Program-made: the position numbers and the translations under genes
Part shown: positions 20,060 through 30,600 of the stretch, one piece after another
Layout: each line of letters opens with the position of its first letter
Position numbering within the stretch: position 1 is the first letter of the stretch
Source: Corydoras sp. C115
Taxonomy: Eukaryota; Chordata; Actinopteri; Siluriformes; Callichthyidae
DNA: 64,000 nucleotides
NCBI GenBank assembly: GCA_019802505.1
Contig: JAFMOC010000223.1
Coordinates: 1-64,000, forward strand
Direction: 5' to 3'
Notes under the pieces: model-generated
The model's input: only the letters and a program-made list of their open reading frames with translations
What the model was told of the DNA's origin: nothing
Databases searched by the model: none

Positions 20060-20475
20060 CGTTTTGATTTGCATAGATTTTTTCTCAGGATTTTAACTAA
20101 GAATCAGTACAGGCTAACAAATGGCTAACATCACAGCACAGGCTAACAAATGATTAAGACGTTTATCTGGTAAGAACAACCATAGCCTTGGTTGGGACTA
20201 CAGTAAACACTCACATTCTGCATTATGAAAGTCCTGTTTAAAAGAGAATCTGTGATTTCATGTTTCGTGGAAGTTTTTTTTTTAATGGTAACCTTACACA
20301 AGCTGAATTGTAAATAAATTTGCTTATTCATATTATATCACCTTTCAAAATTTATTAAGAGTTTTTTTTATAAATATTATTCCAATTAGGATCTTAACTT
20401 AAAATTCATATCCTTATCTTAAATATTCTTACATTATTGCATTTAAAACACACCTTAACTTAATTTTGATAAGTT
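20060..20475. other. Unannotated AT-rich DNA
   Basis: A tandem-like CAGGCTAACAAATG occurs twice near 20110 and 20142. Nothing else recognised. Confidence 0.5.
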
Positions 20476-20488
20476 ACTTTATGTATAT

Positions 20489-20843
20489 TCATTCATTCAT
20501 TCATTATCTTCCGCTTAATCCTATATTAGGGTCGCAGTGGGGTTCCCCATGCCCACCCAGGGGAGAACGTTTCGGGCGTTGGGCAGATACACCCAGGACA
20601 GGGCGCCAACCTATCGCTGGGCACACACTCACACAGACACGCACACATACACACTCTATATGGGGCAATTTGGAGAACTCAATTGACTTGATACATGTTT
20701 TTGGACTGTGGGAGGAAACCAGAGAACCCGGAGGAAACCCACGCAGACACGGGGAGAACATGGAAACCCCACCCAAATGGGGATTCGAACCGGGAATCCC
20801 TAGTGCTGAGAGGCGAAAGTGCTAACCACTAAGCCACCGTGCC
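20489..20843 (-). mobile_element. tRNA-derived SINE, full copy
   Basis: Complete reverse copy with a clean tRNA head at the right (CCACTAAGCCACCGTGCC) and an ATTC repeat tail at the left. Target duplication ACTTTATGTATAT (20476-20488) and ACTTTACGTATAT (20844-20856), 12 of 13 identical. Confidence 0.95.
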
Positions 20844-20989
20844 ACTTTACGTATATCTAAAGTAAATATACTTTATTATCTGGTTATCAAACATTTTTAA
20901 TAAATCAAATTTAACTGTATTTTAAGATTACTTTAAGTTAATGTGAAACATGGATTTAAATACATATGTAACAGTATGGTTAAAATCAG

Positions 20990-21065
20990 GGTTAAGACCC
21001 AGTTCAGGGTTTAAACCTGGATCACCAGCAGTGAGAGGCAGACATGCTAATCACTTCACCACCTA
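20990..21065 (-). mobile_element. SINE head fragment
   Basis: GGTTTAAACCTGGATCACCA and GAGAGGCAGACATGCTAATC match the reverse of the B-box to A-box part of the SINE; the body is missing. A 24-bp T run follows at about 21088-21111. Confidence 0.7.
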
Positions 21066-21256
21066 TTGTCGCTATTTAAAATTATAGTTTTTTTTTTTTT
21101 TTTTTTTTTTTATATATAAAACTGAGCACATTCTTCATTTCTGCTATCCTTAAATTATTATTTAAGATGATAAAGAAATTAATATTTAATTATAAAATAC
21201 TGTAACTATAAATCAATAACAAACAATAATTATAACAGAATTTTATTAGCAGTGCA

Positions 21257-21274
21257 TCTCTCTCTCTCTCTATA

Positions 21275-21350
<76 letters not shown>
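21257..21350. repeat. (TC)n-(TA)n microsatellite
   Basis: A short CT run followed by about 75 bp of uninterrupted AT. Confidence 0.97.
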
Positions 21351-21353
<3 letters not shown>

Positions 21354-22638
21354 CACATCATGAGAAAATATGTTGATGTTTATTGACCCTCAAAATAAGA
21401 ATACGGTGTATATACATACTGTATTTATTTAGGAAACGGGCAGTCCTTATATCTGACTGGCTGAGCGACTTGTCCAGCTGGGACATTGAAAAAATGCACA
21501 CATCTAATAGCTTTACATTGGTATCAATGTGTGAAATACAATAAATTATTTAAAATCATAAAATACAGATTAATTAAAATAGCCAATTGATTCCTGATGA
21601 GCATTAAGCATGTCATGGCTGTTTTTTTAAACTGTGTTCTGTAATTTGGCCACTAGATGGCAGTTTTTTTTATTGTTAAAGAAAGCGGAATTATGTTACG
21701 CAGCGATCAATGTTCACTTTAAATCAGACTTATTACAAACTTATAGATTATGTCATGGAAGACCAGTGTATTAATGATTTTGCTTTGAATAAACACATTT
21801 ATGAATCCTTGTTTTTTCTATTTCAGTGTGTTTGTAACAATTTTATAAAAGCAATAAAGCACTCAAGGTTGTGTATTATTGCGAATAAATCATGGGAAAG
21901 AGGTGTAACTGAACTTTTCATGTTGTGTCTAACAACACCTCATTCCAGTAATTTATTTACAATAATACATGCCCTCTTGTGCCTTATTACTTTAAATGAG
22001 CAATAAGGCACCTTAATTTAATTAACTAATAATAAACATTATTTCTTTAGGATTTCGTGGTATTAAACAGTTCACTGTGTTTAAACATCCTCTTGTCATA
22101 TAATAGTAATAGTATATGGAGTTTAACCTCTGAATGAAAGATAAAAGTACCACTGGAGGAGGGGGGAAAAAGTAAGAATGAAGGAATGCAGAATGAAGAT
22201 TATTTGTCTCTGTCTTTTCTCTCAGGGAGAAAATTACAGTGGAGGAGAGGAAATGAAAAGGCAAAATAAAATAGAAAATGGACCAAGTCTGTGTCTCAGG
22301 CGGATATGTGGACGGTGATGTGGCGTGTTGACAGAGGCATGTAATTAGTGTGAAACCCATTAAAGTGAATATTCACGGTTTGATAAATGAGTTTAATAAA
22401 GGAGCTGTGAATCCCTTTAACAGAGACAAATCCCTCGTCTGCTGATAATCCCGCATCTAACTCTTCTTTCTTGCCTTCCTCTCCATCTCAGCTTCACTTT
22501 TCCTCCAATGCCATCCCTCACTTTAGGCACCTGTTCAATTTCAACATCTCAACAATATCACTCCTGTTGCTATGATCTGCATTTCTATACCTAATAATAT
22601 CTAATTTAAAGTTTATCTATAATTGTATTTAAATAATT
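21351..22638. other. Unannotated AT-rich DNA
   Basis: No gene, RNA or recognised repeat. The longest frames (98 and 112 codons) have low-complexity composition and no family likeness. Confidence 0.5.
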
Positions 22639-22650
22639 AATAATTATATA

Positions 22651-22995
22651 GGCGGCACGGTGGCTTAGTGGTTAGCACGTTCGCCTCTCAGCGCTAGGGA
22701 TTCCCGGTTCGAATCCCCATCTGGGTGGAGTTTCCATGTTCTCCCCGTGTCTGCGTGGGTTTCCTCCGGGTTCACCGGTTTCCTCCCACAGTCCAAAAAC
22801 ATGGATCAAGTCAATTGAATTCTCAAAATTCCCCTATATAGAGTGTGTCTGTGTGAGTGAGTGTGTGCCCAGCGATGGATTGGCTCCCTGTCCTGGGTCT
22901 ATCTGCCCAGCGCCCGAGACATTTTCCCCTGGATGGGCATGGGGAACCCCACCGCGACCCTAATAGAGGATAAAGCGGGAGATAATGAATGAATG
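22651..22995 (+). mobile_element. tRNA-derived SINE, reference copy
   Basis: 345 bp with a perfect 12-bp target duplication AATAATTATATA (22639-22650 and 22996-23007). A-box TGGCTTAGTGG at 22662-22672, B-box GGTTCGAATCC about 36 bp further on, then the tRNA-unrelated body and a GAATGAATG tail. It is the best-preserved copy and defines the termini for the others. Confidence 0.96.
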
Positions 22996-23007
22996 AATAA
23001 TTATATA

Positions 23008-24185
23008 TTAATATTAAGGGGAAGTCAAAGGTGGCCAAAAAAGTGGTAGACAAATCAAAACAGGGAGAAAAATAAGTAAGGACAACCAACTAATTTATTA
23101 ACAAAAAACACATAGTAGGTAGACATAAAGTAAACTTCACTACCGAACCAAAATGGCAACTGAGAATTCAAAAACACTAGACAAGCAAAACCAAGACTAC
23201 AACCAAGAATACAACAGCGCTGGATGTGCATAAACATTACAATTAGGCAACTGAGATACAACAGTATCAATCTGGCAATCGAGAAAACAAAAGAGCTAGA
23301 TGCGCATAACCGATCCTATCTGGCAACCAGGAAAACTATAGCGCTAGACGCACCTAACTGAACCCCTCTGGCAACCTGTACAGAAACTGCTGGCTACACC
23401 TACCGACTGAAAGCCAAAGGATAAAGGGGAGAAGATGGCGTACGCCGATGCTAACTGGATGACAGATACTAAGGCAGAAAACAATGGAAGGTCTGATACA
23501 ATCTACCCCGTCTGAACACCTTTTGAATGGCGAGTTACCAAATAGCATCAACAGGAAGAAAAAAGTCCTGGAGGTCCCTGAGGCAGACAACTTCTGAATG
23601 GGCCAAATCCACTCTTATAAGTTATTTAAATTAACGTATATAAATTGTCCCAACTAAGGTACCAATTCCAAACCTGAACCTGTAGGTCAACCTGGGGAGT
23701 CCAGATGTAGCAGAATGGTCTGTCCATTCGCAATACAGTGTCTGAGACTAAAGACACCAAGTCCACTGTGGTGCAGACAAGAGCATCAATCTTGGAGGCA
23801 CTGAAACCTGCAGGGCCGAGCTGAGACAAGGCGTTCAGGCCGAGTTGAGATGAGGCGTCAGGGTGGAGGTGAAACGAGGCGTCCAGGCCGAGCTAAGTCG
23901 TGGCGACCGGACCATCTGTGACCACGGCAGCTGGTAAACCAACCTCAAGTGCCTATGTGTCATCCACAGGACCAGAGGAGGATCCCTCTTGAAAGCCACA
24001 GCATCTGGTAGAAGCATTCGGGGCACCGTCAACCAAGCCTCATGGTCAAGAGCACTACCGATGGAACTGATGGTGTTCTCGGTGCTGTCTGCCCTCTTGC
24101 TTAACCTTTACCACCTCCTGGATACAAAAAAGAGACAACGTAAAAGACATGTGCTTTTACATACTAGCGGCATGCTGTAACATTT
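23008..24185. other. Unclassified moderately GC-rich block, possible repeat element
   Basis: Recurring words such as TCTGGCAACC and GCGCTAGACGCAC, and a TTTATT near 23093, recall the minus-strand LTR layout of the GC-rich elements. I could not find matching terminal repeats, and no coding domain was recognised. Confidence 0.35.
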
Positions 24186-24189
24186 ATCG

Positions 24190-24430
24190 CAAGCGTATAT
24201 AGCACTGGCGGATCACTGGAGGCGCAAAGTGTGCCAGCTGAACCACTGGAGGTGCGTGGTGTGCAGGTAAAGTCACTGGTGACACAAGTAGTGGAGGTAG
24301 TCACTTGAGGCGCTGGTAGCGGCGGTAGAATCACTAGTGGTGCCGGTAGAGTCACTGGAGGTGCCAGTAGCAGAGGTAGAGACACTGGAGTTGCCAGTAG
24401 AGTTGGAGTCACTGGAGGCGCGCTGAGCAC
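24190..24430. repeat. Degenerate minisatellite, 21/30-bp units
   Basis: Repeats with the core GTAGAGTCACTGGAGGTGCC recur about eight times with spacings of about 21 and 30 bp. On the minus strand they read as Ser/Thr/Pro-rich repeats. Confidence 0.8.
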
Positions 24431-24714
24431 AATCTTCCTCTCTAAAGCCGCGCAAAGCGGAGACTGGGAAGTCGGGAAAACAGGCGTGATGGAGGCAGCG
24501 AGGAAGGTTCAAGTTTTTTTTCCTGGGATTTGCTACGCGGAGTTTCAGCTCCCCCCTCTGGCTTTGAATGTGTCCCGTTCATTCCTCTGCAACAGGATGT
24601 CAGGCACTCTCCGTAGCACCCCTTGTTTGGAGGGGGGTAAAATTAGAAATTACTTTGGTGCCATCTCCTGGTTTCCGTGTTGTGCTTCTAGTTCAGTGAA
24701 TGATTTGTTCCCAT

Positions 24715-25800
24715 TTACATTACATTTACATTTAGTCATTTAGCAGACGCTTTTATCCAAAGCGACTTACAAATGAGAACACCACAAGTCAGAAGCCATG
24801 GAGAAAACCAACTATACTGTAAATTCATCAAAACTGATTGTTATGCGATGCTGCGGCCCCTCCCCCTTACAAGTACAGAGCCCTGAGACACACCAGTGCC
24901 TACTTGGTGAGAGATAGAGATCTCCCCATTCCATGACACTTTGAAGGTCCTTCCTGTGAGATAGGATCGAAACCATTCAAGTGTCGTACCAGAAAAGCCT
25001 AATTCAGCTAGAGTGGACAGTAGAATCTGATGATTTACTGTATCAAAAGCTGCAGAAAGGTCTAACAAAATGAGGACCAAATTGAGATTTGGCTTTGGCA
25101 GATTTAAATTAGTCAATTACAGAGAGCAATGCTGTCTCCGTGGAGTGACCACATCTAAAACCGGATTGATTGGGATCAAGGAGATTATTCTGATTAAGAA
25201 ATTTGGAGACCTGTGTGGATACCACCTGTTCAAGTGTTTTAGACAGGAAAGGTAAAAGAGAAACAGGTCTGTTGCTCTCGACCAAATTTGGGTTGAGCGT
25301 AGGTTTTTTGAGTAGGGGTTTGACTATGGCCTGTTTGAAACAATTTGGAAAAGTCCCAGACGTGAGAGAGGAGTTAATGATGTGTGTGAGAGCTGGTGTG
25401 ATGGAGGGGGCGATGGATTGAAGAAGGTGGGATGGGATGGAATCAAGGGGGCAAGTAGTTGGGTTACTGGCAAGAAGAATTTTGCAGATGTCAGATTCTG
25501 TGACAGGGGAGAAGGAGGAGAGGGTTGGATGGCTGGATGTGTGAGATGTAGTGTTGTGGAAATGGTGAGTATGAAATGTATGTTCCCGTTATGCAACTTT
25601 CCTCTGAACGTGTTTAAGCCCCTCCTCTCTTTGTGTGTAGTATTGGACCTTGTTTGTGTTTTACAAAGTGATCTGGTTTGTCTTCCTTCGGTTTCTGTCT
25701 GTATGCACCCAGTGTCCTCTACATACTTTCTTCCTACAGTAGCATCTGATAAGTCCTTCTTAGCCGTTGTGATGGCAGATCGTAACACAATGTTTTACAC
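24715..25800 (-). mobile_element. Rex/CR1-like LINE, internally deleted
   Basis: The 3' terminus on the minus strand is AAGTCGCTTTGGATAAAAGC plus an AAATGT repeat tail at 24715-24770. Upstream the RT frame is found to GTGVSQGSVL, but then, instead of the rest of the RT, it passes directly into 3' UTR at about 24860. The element is also 5' truncated. The same tail occurs as a short insertion at 8083-8214 and, diverged, at 30200-30290. Confidence 0.8.
24841..25788 (-). pseudogene. LINE reverse-transcriptase fragment
   Basis: Two readable blocks: a linker region (25324-25788, beginning LRSAITTAKKDLSDATVGRK) and RT motif A (LILLDLSAAFDTVNHQIL) through to the start of motif B (GTGVSQGSVL). The catalytic YADD segment and C-terminus are deleted. 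A 207-bp stretch between the blocks holds the fingers region in a shifted frame. Clade assignment within CR1/L2/Rex is from general likeness only. Confidence 0.8.
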
Positions 25801-27480
25801 AGCAGCTATTTTCAGATGATGGATAATTGGAACTGGTATGACATTAAAATATGCCAATAACACAAATATTTGCTTAAAATCGAACTGAATTTTTTTTCAT
25901 ACTTAACCGAATACTTAATACCAAACACAATTTCAATAATTGAAAACAGAATGGAGAAAACAGAATGGAGAAAATAGAAACATAGACAGATTTGGATTCC
26001 CAGCGCAGAGAGGTGGCATGCTAACCACGACCCTCAATTTAAATCAATCACAGTATGACCAACACATCATAATAACTAACTTATTTATGCTTTTTATGCC
26101 ATTATTATTTAACAAAATGTGTTTAAAAGAGGCGAAATATGACCCAAACGGATTTCCTTTAACACTTTTACATTTTAAATAAAAAAAGAAAAAGAAAACG
26201 CTGTCTGTGCCTTACTGTAACATCTGGCTTAGATAAAGAACTGAATAAAGCTGATAAACGTATACATGCTTTTTACTGACTGGGACAGACATGGGCAAAG
26301 TGCCATTAAAAGGATGACACAAGTTGGATGTTTTAGAGTGAGAAAAGTGAGATTGACAGGGTTTGGAGGTTTATATTGCCCAAATAATGCTGAGGTTACA
26401 GCCCATAAGCAGGAAAGTGAGAGAAAGTTTAAACAAGAGGTGCATGCATGTGGTGAGGGAGGACATGCAAGTGGTTGGGGTGACAAAAGAGAATACTCAA
26501 GAGAAAAAATATTTGCTGTAGTGACCAGTATTTTCACAGACAGGTTTTTGCTAGTTGTACTAGTTGATACCAGATCAACTGTTGATCTGGTATATATTAT
26601 TTAAAATTCATTTGCAATAAATGTTTTGTAGGAATTGAATTCTGAAAACAATTGTTGGTCCATTGTTTGTTGGTTTTTAACAATAATTATTTGTATGCTA
26701 ATTTGATGAATGAGTTATCAATTCACAGAATCTTTTTTTACTGAATGACCAAAAGGATTTTTTTTAATCTGTTAGTTTTACCACAATGTCTTCAGTTTAG
26801 TAGTTTGGTTCTTTCAGCCCCTAGACGTCATTATTCCCAATATTCAAAATCATCATCATTCAAATAAAGCATGCAACAAATTTACTTGCATTTACATAAA
26901 AAAAATGTTTTTTGTTTTAAAGCAGTCTCCCCTTTACTCCCCTCCCCAATTTCTTATGTAATTAAAATCATAAAAAATGAAAAAATAATTTCATTTATTA
27001 CAAGTCATTTAGCCATTGTTTCTATATTTCTGCACTCAAAAACCAACAATGTTGCAATAAAATGTTTAAAACTGGTTTTGCAATAGTCTGCAGTGCTAAA
27101 TGCTTTTTTCCTGTGTCCATTCTCATTCTATGTGTGTTTGTGTGTGTCATTGGTTACACAGTTTAAAGAGGTGCCGCACAGGCATCTGACAAATTGGGCA
27201 CTGAGAAAACTGGAAAAGTGGAAAAGTCAGCTGCTTGCATACAGTTAAATAATCTGGATATCTAATACTTGAATCGACTCTAAGATTTCACTGTTAAAAA
27301 GAACATGAAGCTCTGCAGGGAATGAATGGAGAAATCTAATATTTTCAGTAGACAAAGGTAGAAAAAGATTAAGGGAAATAACAACTACTGATGAAGAACA
27401 AAACAATATTTAAAAAATTATAACTTTTTATGAAGATCTTCTTTACATTATGTCATTCTGTAGAGAACTTTATCAAAAGT
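25801..27480. other. Mostly unannotated AT-rich DNA
   Basis: A tiny worn SINE-head scrap may lie at 25990-26030 (TTCCCAGCGCAGAGAGG...CATGCTAACCAC). A perfect palindrome is at 26567-26593. Overlapping frames of 102 and 112 codons near 26229-26604 have no family likeness. Confidence 0.5.
26567..26593. repeat. Perfect 13-bp inverted repeat, 1-nt spacer
   Basis: ATACCAGATCAAC at 26567-26579 is followed after one base by its exact reverse complement at 26581-26593. Confidence 0.9.
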
Positions 27481-27493
27481 GACTTGCAAGTAA

Positions 27494-27849
27494 GGGTGGC
27501 AGGGTGGCTTAGTGCTTAGCACGTTTGCCTCTTAGCACTAGGGATTCCTGGTTCGAATCCCAATCTGGGTAGAGTTTTCATGTTCTTCCCGTGTCTGCGT
27601 GGGTTTCCTCCGGGTTCTCCGGTTTCCTCCCACAGTCCAAAAAACATGGATCAAGGTCAATTGAATTCTCCAAAATACCCCATATACAGTGTGTTTGTGT
27701 GAGTGAGTGTGTGCCCAGCGAAAGATTGGTGCCCTGTCCTGGGTGTAATTGCCCAGCGCCCGAAACGTTCTTCCCTGGATGGGCATGGGAAACCCCCCCC
27801 CCCCCCCCCGACCCTAGTATAGAATAAAGCGGAAGATAATGGATGGATG
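27494..27849 (+). mobile_element. tRNA-derived SINE, full copy
   Basis: Full copy with a 17-bp C run near its 3' end (27786-27811 region) and a GATGGATGGATG tail. Perfect 13-bp duplication GACTTGCAAGTAA at 27481-27493 and 27850-27862. The right duplication abuts another SINE directly. Confidence 0.95.
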
Positions 27850-27862
27850 GATGGACTTGCAA

Positions 27863-28045
27863 GTAAGGGTGGCACGGTGGCTTAGTGGTTAGCACATTTG
27901 CCTCTCAGCACTAGGGATTCCCGGTTCGAATCCCAATCTGGGTAGAGTTTCCATGTTCTCCACGTGTCCGCATGGATTTCCTCCGGATTCTCCGGTTACC
28001 TTCCACAGCCCAAAAACTAGGATCAAGGTCAATTAAATTGTGTGC
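27863..28045 (+). mobile_element. SINE 5' half, head-to-tail with its neighbour
   Basis: Starts GGGTGGCACGGTGG right after the neighbour's target duplication. It has good A- and B-boxes and the CCACAGCCCAAAAACTAGG block, then stops at a C run. Confidence 0.9.
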
Positions 28046-28079
28046 ACCCCCCCCATGACACTAGTACAGTATTCCCCTT

Positions 28080-28216
28080 ATATCCATGTTTTTGGCTGTG
28101 GGAGGAAACCTATGCAGACATGGGGAGAACATGGAAACTCCACCCAAATCAGGATTCGAACCTGGAACCCCAGCACTGAGAGGCGGACATGCGAACAATT
28201 ATACCACCGTGCCACC
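28080..28216 (-). mobile_element. SINE 5' half, inverted
   Basis: Reverse copy of the same 5' half (CTGTGGGAGGAAACC to ACCACCGTGCCACC) about 40 bp from the forward half, forming an inverted repeat with arms of about 135 bp. Confidence 0.9.
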
Positions 28217-28335
28217 GATCAAAAAATTATATTAAAAAACAAATTTGTTAGAACCAACAAAATTGTAAATTAAGTTCTCATTTTTAAGGATGGTTCATTA
28301 TAAGCATATAAGCATTATATAAGTGCTAAATTTTT

Positions 28336-28550
28336 ATTCATGACATCAGTGGTGGAGATGCTGGTGCTGGTGTAGGTATAACCTGTAATGCTGGAGCTGC
28401 TGCTGATGATGGTAATGAAGACAGGGCTGCTACTGAAGGTGTCAGTAATGATGGTGAGATGAACCTGGTGTAGGTTCTGGTGATAAAGTAGGTCTTGGTG
28501 AGGGTCTAAGTGATGTTGATAGTGATGAACAGAACCACTCAAGCCCATTG
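28336..28550. repeat. Degenerate GGTGATG-type simple repeat
   Basis: Long stretch built from variants of GGTGCTGGTG and GATGATGGTAATG, without a fixed period that I could establish. Confidence 0.7.
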
Positions 28551-29154
28551 TTATTCAGCAGCAGCTCTATCAAAGTGAAGGTCTCTTGCTTGGGGAACAA
28601 GTGCATGACACATTGTGACAGCTCTCAGCTCCGGCCCCCGGCCCGCCTGCGGCCAATTAAACACTCCGGAGACTCAGTAAGAGTGTCTGTATGCTAGTGT
28701 TCAGCTAGTCTGGTAGTGATTGACAGGACTTGCCTCGTGAGTTGTACACAAACAGAATAAGAGAGTAGAGTAAGGAGTTATGTGAAAGGCGTAACATTTT
28801 CAATTCATTAAATCATTTGTTAATGGCGCTATAGATTAAATATATTCAAAATTATACACCCCCTTCCCCCAAAAATCCAATCCATGACTACAAAACCTAT
28901 GTGTATTTTTGGTGACTTCTTAATCGCAAGATAATGTTTGCAGAACAACATTTATTTACTGTAAATTTTGCATTCAAGTTTGACATCAAGTTCGGAGTTT
29001 GCAAAGAAAAACAAAAAGGTTTTAAGAAGAACCATGAGAAGAGAAACTCATCCAAATAATCTACAGACTTCAGCCATATTAGTATGTTATATGGACAAAA
29101 ATATTAGAAAGTTTTCTAACATCCTATTCTGTTATGTATTAAATAAGAGGACCT
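28551..29154. other. Unannotated DNA
   Basis: No gene or repeat recognised. Confidence 0.5.
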
Positions 29155-29165
29155 GGTTTGCAGTC

Positions 29166-29513
29166 ATAGGTGGCACGGTGGCTTAGTGGTTAGCACGTTT
29201 GCCTCTCAGTACTAGGGATTTCTGGTTCGTATCCCCATCTGGGTGGAGTTTCCATGTTCTCCCCGTGTCCTTGTGGGTTTCCTCCGGGTTCTCCGGTTTC
29301 CTCCCACAGTCCAAAAACATGGATCAAGGTCAAGTGAGTTCTCCAAATTGCCCCATATAGAGTGTGTATGTGTGTCTGTGTGTGTGAGTAATAAATTGGC
29401 GCCCTGTCCTGGGTGTATCTGCCCAGAGCCTGAAACATTCTCCCCTGGATGGGCATGGGGAACCCCCCCCCCGCGACCTTAATATAGAATAAAGTGGAAG
29501 ATAATGGATGGAT
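29166..29513 (+). mobile_element. tRNA-derived SINE, full copy
   Basis: Intact head, body with C run, and a GGATGGATG tail. Perfect 11-bp duplication GGTTTGCAGTC at 29155-29165 and 29514-29524. Confidence 0.95.
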
Positions 29514-29659
29514 GGTTTGCAGTCTCTCATTCCTTCCAAAGGTGTTTGATGGGGTTGAGGTTTCATCACCAAATCTTCAACACCAATTTCACCCATATTT
29601 TTGCTTTGTTCACTGGGGCACAGTGATGTGAAGTCATTTTCTCCCACCCACTCTTGTCA

Positions 29660-29750
29660 TAGGGTTGTGTCTGGAGAGGGTTCCCCATGTCCATCTAGGC
29701 AGATACACCTACAACAGGACGCCAATGCATCACTAGCTACACACTCACAC
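29660..29750 (-). mobile_element. SINE 3'-part fragment
   Basis: CCCCATGTCCATCTAGG, CAGATACACCTACAACAGGA and CGCCAATGCATCAC match the 3' part of the SINE in reverse. Confidence 0.75.
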
Positions 29751-29789
29751 TAAGAAAAAGTTGAACACAAAAAGTTCAACCAGCCCAAA

Positions 29790-30025
29790 CGAGCTCATCT
29801 CACTCCACTACTCATTTGTCTTCATTTATTGCATTGGCACTAACACTGGCCCACAGGACAATCTCTGGATCTGCCCCTCTGGATCTTTCCAACCTCACAC
29901 TTCAACCTCACTGTGGTGCTAATTCTCACTCTATATCGTTCACCACTGCTAAATGGTGAAATGATCTTCCTAAACCTGTATGCAAGGCTTAGAATGTCAA
30001 AACACATCTCTTTCACAAACACTTG

Positions 30026-30113
<88 letters not shown>

Positions 30114-30290
30114 GTAATAATAATAATAATGATCTAGAAGCCAGATTGGATAATGATCAGGTTTGATTATACTGTACTGTACTGTACTGTATTATACTGG
30201 TGTAACTGGTTGTTCCTTAACTACTGACTTGTGTTGTTCTCTCATTTTTAAGTCACCTTGGATTAAAGCGTATGGTAAATAAAATTCCAC
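29790..30290 (+). mobile_element. Rex/CR1-like LINE 3' end
   Basis: The last part of a LINE ORF (AAACACATCTCTTTCACAAA, coding for a KTHLFHKH-like C-terminus) and a 3' UTR ending with AAGTCACCTTGGATTAAAGC, a diverged version of the tails at 8160 and 24760. A TA array expanded between them. Confidence 0.65.
30025..30108. repeat. (TA)n microsatellite
   Basis: About 80 bp of uninterrupted TA inside the LINE 3' end, followed by a TAA/TAATAA run. Confidence 0.97.
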
Positions 30291-30392
30291 CTAAAATAAA
30301 ATCAATGCATTTTAATAAAATAGTGTGTTTAATTTATTACGACATGTGGTCCAGTACTGGTATGCAAGGTGTTCAACATCTTGCAATGATTT

Positions 30393-30600
30393 TGGGGCAG
30401 TCATGTGGTTAAGGAACCAGCTTTACTACCTGAAGGTCCCTGGTTCAACTCCATGTTGAGGTACACTTTGCAAGGCACCTAACCCCAAATGCTCCCTAGC
30501 CATATATAAGGCTCCCCACCACATTAAACATGTGTAAATGTGCAGGACCAATTTCTCTGTGTGCAAGCACAGTAGGCAAAATAGATCACATTATGACTAC
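30393..30600 (+). repeat. tRNA-like dispersed repeat (second SINE-type family)
   Basis: GGCAGTCATGTGGTTAAGGA looks like an A-box region and GGTTCAACTCC a B-box. CAAGGCACCTAACCCCAAAT recurs in a related copy at 51155-51175. Confidence 0.6.

Noticed and set aside
17982..20064. Target-site duplication for element 2
   Set aside because: The flanking pentamers CATGT and CGTTT match at only three of five positions, so I do not claim one. Recombination between copies may explain it.
26229..26604. Overlapping 102- and 112-codon frames on opposite strands
   Set aside because: No recognised domain, no splice context and no repeat likeness. Left as intergenic.
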